A DNA stretch of 5,375 bases from Methanosarcina sp. (GTDB lineage Archaea > Halobacteriota > Methanosarcinia > Methanosarcinales > Methanosarcinaceae), in contig PMJC01000424.1 in assembly GCA_003157235.1 (NCBI GenBank), forward strand, positions 1-5,375, written 5' to 3'. The notes under the pieces were generated by a model. That model had not been told where the DNA came from, did no database searches, and saw only the letters and a program-made list of their open reading frames with translations. Position 1 is the first letter of the stretch. Each line of letters starts with the position of its first letter. The position numbers were made by a program, and so were the translations under genes. Below, piece by piece: positions 1 through 5,375 of this stretch.

Positions 1-884
1 TTTGTCTGCTCTTTTTCTTCATCTCCTGCACTTTTTGAGCCTCTAATAAGCTTTTCCAGCCATTCCCATCCATCCATATTCAGCTTATTAACATGTTTTT
101 TGACCTTTGGGGCTTTGAGGGCAAGCCCTTCAGCAAGTACAAGGCACATTCCTCCTCTAACACGGTTTGTTCCTATCCTCTCCAGATCTCTGTGTCCTTC
201 GACCTCGGCTTCTTCAGTTGGGTCCCCATCTATACAAACAGGGCAGTTTCGCACTATCAAACGGATTTCATCTTCAGAAGGTGTATACTGTAGACTTGCA
301 ACTCTTTTATAAAGCAGTATTTCTTCCACATAGCGCTCCACCTCCTCTGGCCTTGGTTTATAGCGTTCAATTCCAATCCCGCGTCTTACATAGTCACCAA
401 CAAGTACGGAAAGAGCTTGTGCTGTTCCTCCTGCACTTCGGATGGGCCCGGAATAAAATATTCTGACATACTGAGAACCGTCGTCGTTTTTCCCAAGTTG
501 GACCTTGTCAATTCCCTCAATTGGAGCTGCAACAACTCCTTCTGTAAGGGTAGCCATGGAAACCCGGATTGCAGCTTCAACTGCATCCTTTTTAGTGGCA
601 AAGATTCCAACTTCGCCTTCTGCAACCTGGCGCCCGATCTCGAGAGCAGCCTCCTCCCTAGACATCCTTGTCTCAAGATGCCGGATCTTTTCTGCAACTC
701 CTTTAACTCCTATAAGATTCTCAACCCTATCTGCAAGATCCTTCGCGAGGAGAATTTCTACAACTGGCTTTGGGTCTCCCCCACGGGCCCGAGCCCTGTT
801 TGCAATCTCAATTGCTTCCTTGAGCCTCGCTTCGAGTCCATCGAAGTATTCGTGCATCTTCTCACTTGCAATAATTTCACCCAT
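1..884 (-). CDS. polC: DNA polymerase D large subunit DP2, N-terminal part (3' end outside window)
   Basis: Catalytic large subunit of the family-D replicative DNA polymerase, which works with the exonuclease subunit DP1 at the euryarchaeal replication fork. The reverse strand reads openly for 294 codons from ATG at 884 to the window edge, so only about the first quarter of a protein normally above 1000 residues is seen. The start [18 protein letters not shown] at 37-40, [13 protein letters not shown] at 74-86, [11 protein letters not shown] at 116-126, KNDDGSQY at 132-139, [21 protein letters not shown] at 145-165 and NCPVCIDG at 213-220 are typical of the DP2 N-terminal domain. The catalytic double-psi barrel region and the zinc modules lie beyond the window. 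The ATG is preceded by GAGG with 8 nt spacing (891-894), and an in-frame stop lies upstream with no better start after it. No frameshift or intein is seen in the visible part. Family assignment is firm; completeness of the gene cannot be judged. Confidence 0.96.
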   Translation of the reverse strand, partial: MGEIIASEKMHEYFDGLEARLKEAIEIANRARARGGDPKPVVEILLAKDLADRVENLIGVKGVAEKIRHLETRMSREEAALEIGRQVAEGEVGIFATKKDAVEAAIRVSMATLTEGVVAAPIEGIDKVQLGKNDDGSQYVRIFYSGPIRSAGGTAQALSVLVGDYVRRGIGIERYKPRPEEVERYVEEILLYKRVASLQYTPSEDEIRLIVRNCPVCIDGDPTEEAEVEGHRDLERIGTNRVRGGMCLVLAEGLALKAPKVKKHVNKLNMDGWEWLEKLIRGSKSAGDEEKEQT

Positions 885-900
885 TTTAGAAGCCTCTTTT

Positions 901-944
901 AAAAAAAACTGACTTATCTCAGCCTTCGAAGGGATCCGGAGGCT
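901..944 (-). promoter_or_regulatory. Weak hairpin plus T8 run in the polC leader (possible terminator or attenuator)
   Basis: On the minus strand the arms AGCCTCC (944-938) and GAAGGCT (927-921) can pair, with one G-U pair and a 10-nt loop. About 12 nt later comes a run of eight T (908-901), 17 nt before the polC ATG. Archaeal RNA polymerase stops at T-runs, so this could end transcription of the small ORF upstream or dampen entry into polC. It lies upstream of the polC ribosome binding site. Function is inferred; the hairpin is short and the T-run could be chance. Confidence 0.3.
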
Positions 945-981
945 AAGGTGTCTAATGCTTCAGCTAAAGTAAAGACCAAAA

Positions 982-1125
982 TTACAGTTCAGATAATATA
1001 GCTATCTCTATTTCTTCCATTCCAAGGCCTGTTAAAAACAAACCTGCAGCTAGCATCACAAAGTAAATTTTGTTTAATTTCTCATTTTGGCCCATGAATT
1101 TTGTATAGGCCTGTATCTTTTGCAT
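982..1125 (-). CDS. Candidate small single-span membrane protein (47 aa)
   Basis: I do not recognise this protein. The minus strand reads ATG at 1125 to TAA at 984-982, giving 47 residues that begin MQKIQAYTKFMGQNEKLNK. Residues 1-19 are polar with net positive charge. Residues 20-36 (IYFVMLAAGLFLTGLGM) form one hydrophobic stretch of about 17 residues. The tail, EEIEIAILSEL, is acidic. Under the positive-inside rule the N-terminus would face the cytoplasm. A TATA-like element at 1164-1173 would place a transcript start near 1142, consistent with this ATG. No good Shine-Dalgarno site precedes the ATG, and a second ATG (residue 11, at 1095) is an alternative start giving 37 residues. It sits between sua5 and polC on the same strand, 76 bp after sua5 and 97 bp before polC. 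The case for coding is the ordered charge-hydrophobic-charge layout; an accidental ORF of this size cannot be excluded. Confidence 0.55.
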   Translation of the reverse strand: MQKIQAYTKFMGQNEKLNKIYFVMLAAGLFLTGLGMEEIEIAILSEL

Positions 1126-1163
1126 ATTTTCTTTTTCTACTTTCAAAAATATCTCTCTCAACT

Positions 1164-1173
1164 ATTATATCAA
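1164..1173 (-). promoter_or_regulatory. TATA-like box for the small ORF
   Basis: The minus strand reads AAAAAGTTTGATATAATAG here, an A-rich stretch followed by a TATA-like core (TTGATATAAT). It sits about 43 bp before the ATG at 1125. The usual archaeal spacing of about 26 bp from box centre to start would give a leader of roughly 17 nt. The match to the consensus TTTATATA is only partial, so this is a candidate. Confidence 0.35.
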
Positions 1174-1201
1174 ACTTTTTATTCTGCTGTCATAGTCTAA
1201 C

Positions 1202-2293
1202 TTAAACAGTAAAGCTTGAAGATGAAGCTCCTCTCAATCTGTTAATGAGAGCATCACCAAGTCCTGAGTGGCTGAAGGAGCCATCGACCACGATAATATC
1301 CAGATCCTTGCTGTCCAGATCCCTGAGATCTTCAAAAAATTTTCTGGCAGCAACTTCTGGTTCTTCTCTGGATCCCAGCAAAAAGTATTCTTCCATATTC
1401 AGTTCCTTCAAAGCAAAAATTCCTGCAGTTTCCTTGCTTAGTAGGAACCCGATTTTCTGCCCATTATTCCTACAATTTTCGAGCAATTCAATAATTTTTT
1501 TCGAAACTGACTTGTTTTCCCCTTCAACGAGAATGACCTTTGTATTAGGAATATAGTGCCCGTATCTCTGAGATGCTTGCTTTTTCAGAGATGCTTCCTC
1601 GATCTCAACATTGTCATTTTTGTATCCATAATTTATTTTTCCGATGACTTTTTCAAGCTCTTTAATCCCCACAGCTCCGGGCCTGAGTACAATCGGCGCC
1701 TTTGCAGTCATATCAATCACAGTCGATTCAAGGCCTATGGCTGCTACTCCTCCATCAATAATTGCATTTATTCTACCGGCAAGATCGTCTATTACATGTG
1801 CTGCGAGACTGGAACTAGGCTTTCCTGAAAGGTTTGCACTCGGAGCGGCAAGAGGAGTACCTGCCCTTTTTATAAGTTCTAGAGGAATCATGTGGTTAGG
1901 CATGCGTATTCCTATTGATGGGAGGTCTCCGGAGGTAATTCCTGGGACAATATCTTTTTTTTCCAGAATAATTGTAAGTGGGCCTGGCCAGAAAGCATCC
2001 ATGAGTCTGAAGGCTTTTTCCGGGATATTCCTTGCAATTTTTTCGAGATCTTCCCTTGAATGGATAAGTAGGCTAAGAGGTTTTCCTGAGGGGCGTTCTT
2101 TTGCCTCGAAAATATTTCGGACTGCGTATGGGTTCAGGCCGTCAGCCCCGAGCCCATAGACAGTTTCCGTAGGAAAGGCTACAGTTCCTCCACTCCTGAG
2201 AATCGCTGCTGCCTCTTCAAGAACGATATCTATATTTTCTTCGGAAACCCGGAAAATTCGGGTCTTTATTTTATTCCAGTTTTCTGTCTGCAC
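1202..2293 (-). CDS. sua5: Sua5/YrdC/YciO family L-threonylcarbamoyladenylate synthase
   Basis: Makes threonylcarbamoyl-AMP from threonine, bicarbonate and ATP in the cytoplasm. This is the first step of the t6A37 modification of ANN-decoding tRNAs; the KEOPS/Kae1 complex then transfers the group. The protein has 363 residues, the two-domain Sua5 form and not the short TsaC form. The YrdC domain (about 11-210) shows PTETVYGLG at 41-49, KERPSGKPL at 65-73, WPGPLT at 102-107, IRMPNH at 129-134, PSANLSG at 151-157, ESTVID at 189-194 and RPGAVG at 204-209. A linker with RYGHYIP at 243-249 leads to the C-terminal Sua5 domain, which ends in the typical GLGDALINRLRGAS at 344-357. The start codon is GTG, chosen because AAGGAG (2304-2309) lies 10 nt upstream, an in-frame stop lies just before that, and no other start fits. 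It follows RuBisCO by 79 bp on the same strand, so the two may be co-transcribed. All family motifs look intact. Confidence 0.96.
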   Translation of the reverse strand: MQTENWNKIKTRIFRVSEENIDIVLEEAAAILRSGGTVAFPTETVYGLGADGLNPYAVRNIFEAKERPSGKPLSLLIHSREDLEKIARNIPEKAFRLMDAFWPGPLTIILEKKDIVPGITSGDLPSIGIRMPNHMIPLELIKRAGTPLAAPSANLSGKPSSSLAAHVIDDLAGRINAIIDGGVAAIGLESTVIDMTAKAPIVLRPGAVGIKELEKVIGKINYGYKNDNVEIEEASLKKQASQRYGHYIPNTKVILVEGENKSVSKKIIELLENCRNNGQKIGFLLSKETAGIFALKELNMEEYFLLGSREEPEVAARKFFEDLRDLDSKDLDIIVVDGSFSHSGLGDALINRLRGASSSSFTV

Positions 2294-2303
2294 TAGTAAT
2301 AAG

Positions 2304-2309
2304 CTCCTT
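2304..2309 (-). promoter_or_regulatory. Ribosome binding site fixing the GTG start of sua5
   Basis: The minus strand reads AAGGAG, 10 nt before the GTG codon at 2293-2291. It is the only strong Shine-Dalgarno match near the 5' end and supports the non-ATG start; the next ATG (residue 98) lies well inside the conserved YrdC domain. Confidence 0.75.
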
Positions 2310-2372
2310 CTGGTTCAATTATGCTGACTTCCGTTCTTTTTTCCCCTAATTTCGTTTCTCGGCTTATGACCC

Positions 2373-3659
2373 TTATTTTTTCAACCATTTTCCAAGGGCT
2401 ACTTCAAGTTCTGTATGGCTTTTTGCGTATTCTTGCAGACTGACTCCATCAATGCTCGCTTCAAGTGCTTGCCTGCAGGCAGTGGCTCCGGCAGCCGTAC
2501 CCATAGGATGTGCATGAATTCCACCACCGAACTGCATTATAACTTCTTTTCCGAAAATGGAGTACAGGTTAGGAATCATTGTAGGAGCTAATCCTCCAGA
2601 TGCAACTGGGAACATGGACTTTAACCCCCCCCAATCTTGAAATAGGACATGTTGACTTTTATCTGCAGGTACTTTCTCAAGTGCACACGTATCCCGAAGA
2701 ATAAGAACCTCATTTTTTTTTCCGTACATCTTTCCTACAATCGTACCTATGTGAATCTGATCAAGCCCGATCAGTCTGCAGAGTTTGGCAACGACAACCA
2801 TGCTTATCCCGTGGCGTGGATTACGAGTATATGCAGAATGCATACATCTGTGCGCATGTAGAACCAGACCTGCATCCTCAGACTCTTCCCTCAGAGTCTG
2901 AAGGGCAGTCCAGCCTACAGGTACAATATCGATCATTGCGTAGCTTGCGCCAAGGTCTTTAAGAATATTCATGCGACTAATCATTTCCTTGCAAGTCGAG
3001 GCAGTGATGTTGCAGAGGTACATTTTGCGTTCTCCAGTCTCTGACTCTGCCTTTTCTGCGAGCTTGAGTGTGAGTTCGGCTCTTTTTTCAAAGCTGTTAA
3101 ATTTCTGGTTCGTAAGGTTCTCATCATCTTTAACAAGGTCACAACCTCCTGCAAAAGAATTATAAGCGACTTCTGCATGTTTTTCAGAGTTTAAACCTAC
3201 TTTCGGCTTGACGATGGACCCTATTAAAGGCCTTTCCTGAACGTTTACAAGTTTCCTGATTCCTAGCAACCCGAATTTCGGACCTCTGAACTCTTTAAGC
3301 ATCGATTTTGGGAAAGAGATATCCTGCAATCTGAGATTGTCAACGATTTTCATGCTAAGGATATTTCCTGCAACAGCACTTAGAACCTGGGGGACCGAAC
3401 CCAGTTCAAAAAGTTCTTCAGAATAAGCCACCCTTATAGTCTGTGCTTTCTCATCTACATAGAAGATGTGAGGCTTCAGTCTCGCTGCAAGCTCGGGACT
3501 CAGTGTCACAATTTCAGTCCAGGAATCTATAGAGCTTTCCCCTGCCATGTGTGTGGCAGCTTCCTCAAAATCTACTCCTGATGATGGTTCAATGTGAAAT
3601 TCACATATCAAATCCGTATCCTTTGGGTTGTAGTCTGTGTCAATATAGTCCCTGCGCAT
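2373..3659 (-). CDS. rbcL: Ribulose-1,5-bisphosphate carboxylase large chain, archaeal form III
   Basis: Fixes CO2 onto ribulose-1,5-bisphosphate to give two 3-phosphoglycerates. In archaea lacking a Calvin cycle, form III enzymes usually act in AMP/nucleoside salvage with AMP phosphorylase and ribose-1,5-bisphosphate isomerase. The protein has 428 residues, normal for form III. All main active-site positions are present (spinach numbering in brackets): E41 (60), W47 (66), N99 (123), K151 and K153 in KPK (175, 177), the carbamylated lysine K177 with D179 and E180 in KDDE (201, 203, 204), H270-R271 (294-295), H303 (327), loop-6 K310 in IGTIVGKMYG (334), S354-G-G (379-381) and GGG at 378-380. 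The T65 position is serine (S46). It should therefore be a true carboxylase and not a form IV RuBisCO-like protein. The ATG at 3659 has AGGAG 8 nt upstream. It diverges from hemB across 622 bp and precedes sua5 by 79 bp. A G8 run encodes W343-G344-G345. No small-subunit gene is seen, as expected for form III. Confidence 0.97.
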   Translation of the reverse strand: MRRDYIDTDYNPKDTDLICEFHIEPSSGVDFEEAATHMAGESSIDSWTEIVTLSPELAARLKPHIFYVDEKAQTIRVAYSEELFELGSVPQVLSAVAGNILSMKIVDNLRLQDISFPKSMLKEFRGPKFGLLGIRKLVNVQERPLIGSIVKPKVGLNSEKHAEVAYNSFAGGCDLVKDDENLTNQKFNSFEKRAELTLKLAEKAESETGERKMYLCNITASTCKEMISRMNILKDLGASYAMIDIVPVGWTALQTLREESEDAGLVLHAHRCMHSAYTRNPRHGISMVVVAKLCRLIGLDQIHIGTIVGKMYGKKNEVLILRDTCALEKVPADKSQHVLFQDWGGLKSMFPVASGGLAPTMIPNLYSIFGKEVIMQFGGGIHAHPMGTAAGATACRQALEASIDGVSLQEYAKSHTELEVALGKWLKK

Positions 3660-3729
3660 TGTCTTTACTCCTGACTAAATATGTTAATTTTCCAGAATAA
3701 AATTTCTTTATGATAGATAATAATAGTCT

Positions 3730-3751
3730 TGTTCAAGGAAGTAAATGAACA
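3730..3751. promoter_or_regulatory. Inverted repeat TGTTCA-N10-TGAACA upstream of rbcL
   Basis: Six-base arms TGTTCA (3730-3735) and TGAACA (3746-3751) are perfect complements around a 10-bp spacer, 71-92 bp before the RuBisCO start. A second inverted repeat, ATGAAT (3751-3756) with ATTCAT (3774-3779), abuts it. The layout suits a dimeric repressor or activator site for rbcL. Short inverted repeats are common in AT-rich DNA, so this is a weak candidate. Confidence 0.2.
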
Positions 3752-3789
3752 TGAATAAAAACTTGTTTATTAAATTCATTGAAATCTAG

Positions 3790-3797
3790 ACTATAAA
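3790..3797 (-). promoter_or_regulatory. Possible TATA box for rbcL
   Basis: The minus strand reads TTCTTTATAGTC, with the core TTTATAGT at 3797-3790 preceded by a T-rich stretch. It would place a transcript start near 3768 and a leader of about 110 nt, with the 3730-3751 inverted repeat inside the early transcribed region. Other AT-rich stretches nearby are alternatives, so the choice is uncertain. Confidence 0.22.
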
Positions 3798-3958
3798 GAA
3801 AAAAAATCTGGAAGTGTAAAAGAGAAATGTAATGGGGTCAAAAGACAGTTGACAAATGTGAGTTTGTTATTTATCCCCTATTAGTTAATCTTCTGAAAAT
3901 AATTTAAATCATTTTGATAAATACCCTTGATTTTGTCATATACTTATAAATGAGATAT

Positions 3959-3971
3959 TAATAATTCGTGA
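3959..3971. repeat. 13-bp direct repeat, copy 1 (TAATAATTCGTGA)
   Basis: TAATAATTCGTGA occurs here and again at 4253-4265, just before the hemB ribosome binding site. Nearby words also recur: TTAGAGGTTTA at 3975-3985 and 4160-4170, and ATCCTTTAT at 3991-3999 and 4204-4212. The three words start exactly 16 bp apart in the first cluster, but their order is not kept in the second. They may be relics of duplication or regulator sites. Confidence 0.45.
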
Positions 3972-3994
3972 AAATTAGAGGTTTATTGGGATCC

Positions 3995-4012
3995 TTTATA
4001 TTGTATCGATAC
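3995..4012 (+). promoter_or_regulatory. TATA-like box abutting a perfect palindrome
   Basis: TTTATATT (3995-4002) resembles the archaeal TATA box and is followed at once by the perfect 10-bp palindrome GTATCGATAC (4003-4012). A protein bound there would lie between TATA box and transcript start, the usual place for an archaeal repressor. If used for hemB, transcription would begin near 4025 and leave a leader of about 255 nt. The palindrome is certain; the promoter and its target gene are inferred. Confidence 0.33.
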
Positions 4013-4104
4013 TCAGGCACCAGCATTATGTGATAGGTAATCCAATCATAAGCATGTATAAAGCTGTTTAATTTCTAATGTGTATCATCTCGGTCAGAGA
4101 CTGG

Positions 4105-4128
4105 GGCACCACATCTGACTTTGGTGCC
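4105..4128 (+). promoter_or_regulatory. Hairpin GGCACCA / TGGTGCC upstream of hemB
   Basis: GGCACCA (4105-4111) and TGGTGCC (4122-4128) pair perfectly over 7 bp around a 10-nt loop, followed by seven A. A further direct copy of GGCACCA lies at 4016-4022, which could compete for the same pairing arm. The arms are GC-rich in an otherwise AT-rich region. It could be an operator pair or an RNA structure in a long hemB leader. On the plus strand it is not a terminator, since A and not T follows. Confidence 0.35.
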
Positions 4129-4207
4129 AAAAAAATTCACATTACAAAAAATAGACAACTTAGAGGTTTAAAGCGGAAATTAGACGAAGCGAAGGTTCAA
4201 ATTATCC

Positions 4208-4215
4208 TTTATTTA
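4208..4215 (+). promoter_or_regulatory. Possible proximal TATA box for hemB
   Basis: TTTATTTA lies about 70 bp before the hemB ATG and would place a transcript start near 4238, giving a leader of about 43 nt that includes the ribosome binding site. It sits inside a small inverted repeat, TCCTT-TATTT-AAGGA (4205-4219). It competes with the box at 3995-4002, and the sequence alone does not decide between them. Confidence 0.28.
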
Positions 4216-4252
4216 AGGAATTGGGTATATGTGACCTTCCCCACTCTCAAAG

Positions 4253-4265
4253 TAATAATTCGTGA
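4253..4265. repeat. 13-bp direct repeat, copy 2 (TAATAATTCGTGA)
   Basis: Identical to 3959-3971, and placed directly before the hemB ribosome binding site (AAAGGAG, 4268-4274). The two copies are 294 bp apart, start to start. Confidence 0.45.
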
Positions 4266-4281
4266 TTAAAGGAGTTTTAAC

Positions 4282-5256
4282 ATGTTTCCAGATGTCAGAT
4301 TGAGACGGTTGAGAAAAGGAAAGATCAGGAACCTTGTATGTGAGACTACATTATCCGTTAATGACTTGGTTCAACCCATTTTTGTGGATGAAGCTATCAA
4401 GTCTCCTGTTGAGATTTCTTCCATGCCAGGAATATACAAATTTCCTCTTTCAGAGGTCGCAAAAGAAGCAAAAGAAATCTCAGAACTCGGAATTCCTGCA
4501 GTATTACTTTTCGGAGTGCCTGTTTTTAAGGATGAATATGGATGTTCGTCTTTCGGTGAAACTGATGTGGTGCAGGAAGCTATCCGTAGGATCAAGGCTG
4601 AGCTAGAAGACAAACTTTTGGTGATCACAGATGTTTGTATGTGTGAGTACACAAGCCATGGACACTGCGGTATTATCGATCTTGAAACTAAAGATCTTAT
4701 GAACGACCAGACTCTTGAGATCCTCAAAAAAATAGCAGTCAGCCATGCACGAGCAGGTGCTGATATAGTAGCTCCCTCAGGAATGATTGATGGCATGGTC
4801 GGAGCCATCAGAGGAGCACTTGATTTAAATGGATTTAATAATGTTCCAATCATGTCTTATGCCGCAAAATACTGTTCCTCTTTCTATGGGCCTTTTAGAG
4901 ACGCTGCCCAATCATGTTGCTCTTTTGGGGATCGCTCTACCAACCAGATGGATCCAGCAAACAGCAATGAGGCTATCAGGGAAGTAGCCCTTGATGTTGC
5001 AGAAGGGGCAGATATCATAATTGTAAAGCCAGCTCTTACTTATCTGGATATTGTTTATAGGGTAAAGACAGAATTTGGAATACCAACAGCTGCATACAAT
5101 GTGAGCGGAGAGTATTCCATGCTTAAAGCAGCTGCAGCTAACGGTTGGCTTGATGAAAAGAAAGCTATTTACGAGTTTCTCATCTCTATCAAAAGGGCAG
5201 GGGCTGATGTTATAATCACCTACTTCGCAAAGGATGCTGCCTGTATTCTAAAGTAA
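4282..5256 (+). CDS. hemB: Porphobilinogen synthase (delta-aminolevulinic acid dehydratase), zinc type
   Basis: Condenses two 5-aminolevulinate molecules to porphobilinogen in the cytoplasm, the first shared step toward F430, corrinoids, siroheme and haem. The protein is a full-length (324 residues) TIM-barrel enzyme. Both Schiff-base lysines are present: K196 in MSYAAKY and K249 in VKPALTYLD. Zinc ligands are C119, C121 and C129 in [14 protein letters not shown], so this is the zinc-dependent class and not the Asp-rich magnesium class. FYGPFRDAA (201-209), FGDR (215-218), QMDPAN (222-227) and YNVSGEYSM (272-280) match the family. The ATG at 4282 has AAAGGAG 7 nt upstream. Oddities: position 221, normally tyrosine in the (T/C)YQ(M/L) motif, is asparagine (AAC at 4942-4944, one base from a Tyr codon). 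S228 stands where human-type enzymes have a substrate-binding arginine (other homologues also vary there), and a Cys-Cys pair lies at 212-213. It is expressed away from rbcL, with no hem neighbour visible, and is followed by a T-rich terminator. Function is confident. Confidence 0.97.
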   Translation: MFPDVRLRRLRKGKIRNLVCETTLSVNDLVQPIFVDEAIKSPVEISSMPGIYKFPLSEVAKEAKEISELGIPAVLLFGVPVFKDEYGCSSFGETDVVQEAIRRIKAELEDKLLVITDVCMCEYTSHGHCGIIDLETKDLMNDQTLEILKKIAVSHARAGADIVAPSGMIDGMVGAIRGALDLNGFNNVPIMSYAAKYCSSFYGPFRDAAQSCCSFGDRSTNQMDPANSNEAIREVALDVAEGADIIIVKPALTYLDIVYRVKTEFGIPTAAYNVSGEYSMLKAAAANGWLDEKKAIYEFLISIKRAGADVIITYFAKDAACILK

Positions 5257-5298
5257 AAATACCTTAATCAAGCGCTTCTACTTATCGGAAACTTCCAA

Positions 5299-5334
5299 TT
5301 CTTTTTTTACTTTTGCTGCTTTTTTTCATCTTTT
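5299..5334 (+). terminator. Oligo-T terminator after hemB
   Basis: Beginning 43 bp after the hemB stop, the plus strand carries T7 (5302-5308), T4 (5311-5314), T7 (5320-5326) and T4 (5331-5334) in quick succession, without a clear hairpin. Clustered T-runs are the standard archaeal terminator, which suggests the hemB transcript ends here and that hemB is the last or only gene of its unit. Confidence 0.65.
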
Positions 5335-5353
5335 AAGTCTGTTTCTCGTTTCG

Positions 5354-5361
5354 TTTATATA
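5354..5361 (+). promoter_or_regulatory. TATA box for a gene beyond the window (or for the minus strand)
   Basis: TTTATATA is an exact match to the archaeal TATA consensus, placed just after the hemB terminator. Transcription on the plus strand would start about 10 bp past the window edge. The near-palindrome CGTTAATAACG (5364-5374) follows it, a possible operator. A minus-strand reading is also possible because the core is nearly symmetrical. Confidence 0.45.
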
Positions 5362-5375
5362 TTCGTTAATAACGT

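Larger units (their letters stand above)
3660..4281. other. AT-rich divergent intergenic region between rbcL and hemB
   Basis: This 622-bp gap holds the 5' control regions of both flanking genes. I find no tRNA, rRNA or convincing protein gene in it. Its one sizeable ORF (4078-4269, 63 codons, plus strand) lacks a ribosome binding site and recognisable domains. The gap contains several TATA-like stretches, a perfect palindrome at 4003-4012, a hairpin at 4105-4128, an inverted repeat at 3730-3751, and short direct repeats tying 3959-3999 to 4160-4265. It is long for an archaeal intergenic space, so an untranslated leader, a small RNA or a decayed gene is possible, but none can be shown from sequence alone. 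Confidence 0.6.

Noticed and set aside
386..697. Minus-strand 103-codon ORF
   Set aside because: It is a frame-shifted shadow of DP2; the correct frame has continuous family motifs.
417..912. Plus-strand ORFs of 161 and 135 codons at 417-902 and 505-912
   Set aside because: They are antisense to the clearly conserved DP2 reading frame and show no domain-like pattern.
1644..2159. Plus-strand 171-codon ORF
   Set aside because: It is antisense to the YrdC domain of Sua5, whose motifs are intact, and has no ribosome binding site or recognisable fold.
4105..4137. Hairpin followed by a seven-base A run as an intrinsic terminator
   Set aside because: On the plus strand A follows the stem, not T; on the minus strand the T-run comes before the stem, so neither direction gives a proper terminator.
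4078..4269. Plus-strand 63-codon ORF ending 12 bp before hemB
   Set aside because: No ribosome binding site precedes its ATG, it shows no recognisable domain, it overlaps a hairpin and repeats, and its length is within chance for AT-rich DNA. A decayed or very small gene cannot be fully excluded.
3660..4281. tRNA, C/D box RNA or CRISPR repeats in the large gap
   Set aside because: No cloverleaf with a T-loop motif, no convincing C/D box pair and no evenly spaced long repeats are visible.
4371..4853. Minus-strand 160-codon ORF
   Set aside because: It is antisense to hemB, which has all catalytic residues in frame.

Overview
The window looks like chromosomal DNA from a methanogenic euryarchaeon, most likely Methanosarcina or a close relative. 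The evidence is a euryarchaeal family-D DNA polymerase large subunit, a form III (archaeal) RuBisCO, a two-domain archaeal Sua5, a zinc-type HemB, TATA-like promoter elements instead of bacterial -35/-10 boxes, Shine-Dalgarno sites of the GGAG type, and oligo-T runs of the kind archaea use to end transcription. The genus is an inference from protein resemblance and AT-rich composition.

Layout. Positions 1-3659 carry genes on the minus strand only. In transcription order these are RuBisCO (3659-2373), the t6A-synthesis enzyme Sua5 (2293-1202, GTG start), an easily missed 47-codon small membrane-protein candidate (1125-982), and the start of the PolD large subunit DP2 (884 to the window edge, about 294 residues seen, 3' end missing). 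RuBisCO and sua5 are 79 bp apart with no T-tract between them and could share a transcript. The small ORF has its own TATA-like element. Before DP2 there is a weak hairpin and a T8 run.

Positions 3660-4281 form an AT-rich divergent intergenic region of 622 bp between RuBisCO (leftward) and hemB (rightward). No convincing gene lies in it. It holds a perfect 10-bp palindrome next to a TATA-like box, a GGCACCA word present twice directly and once inverted (making a hairpin), an inverted repeat near RuBisCO, and several short direct repeats that link its middle to the hemB-proximal end.

Positions 4282-5256 encode HemB (porphobilinogen synthase) on the plus strand, followed by a T-rich terminator and a TATA box for a gene beyond the window.

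The genes are mainly housekeeping: replication (PolD), tRNA modification (Sua5), nucleoside/carbon metabolism (RuBisCO) and tetrapyrrole synthesis (HemB, needed for F430, corrinoids, siroheme and haem). I see no defence system, mobile element, CRISPR array or RNA gene. The items most worth a second look are the small membrane ORF, the possible regulatory elements in the divergent intergenic region, and some unusual HemB residues.
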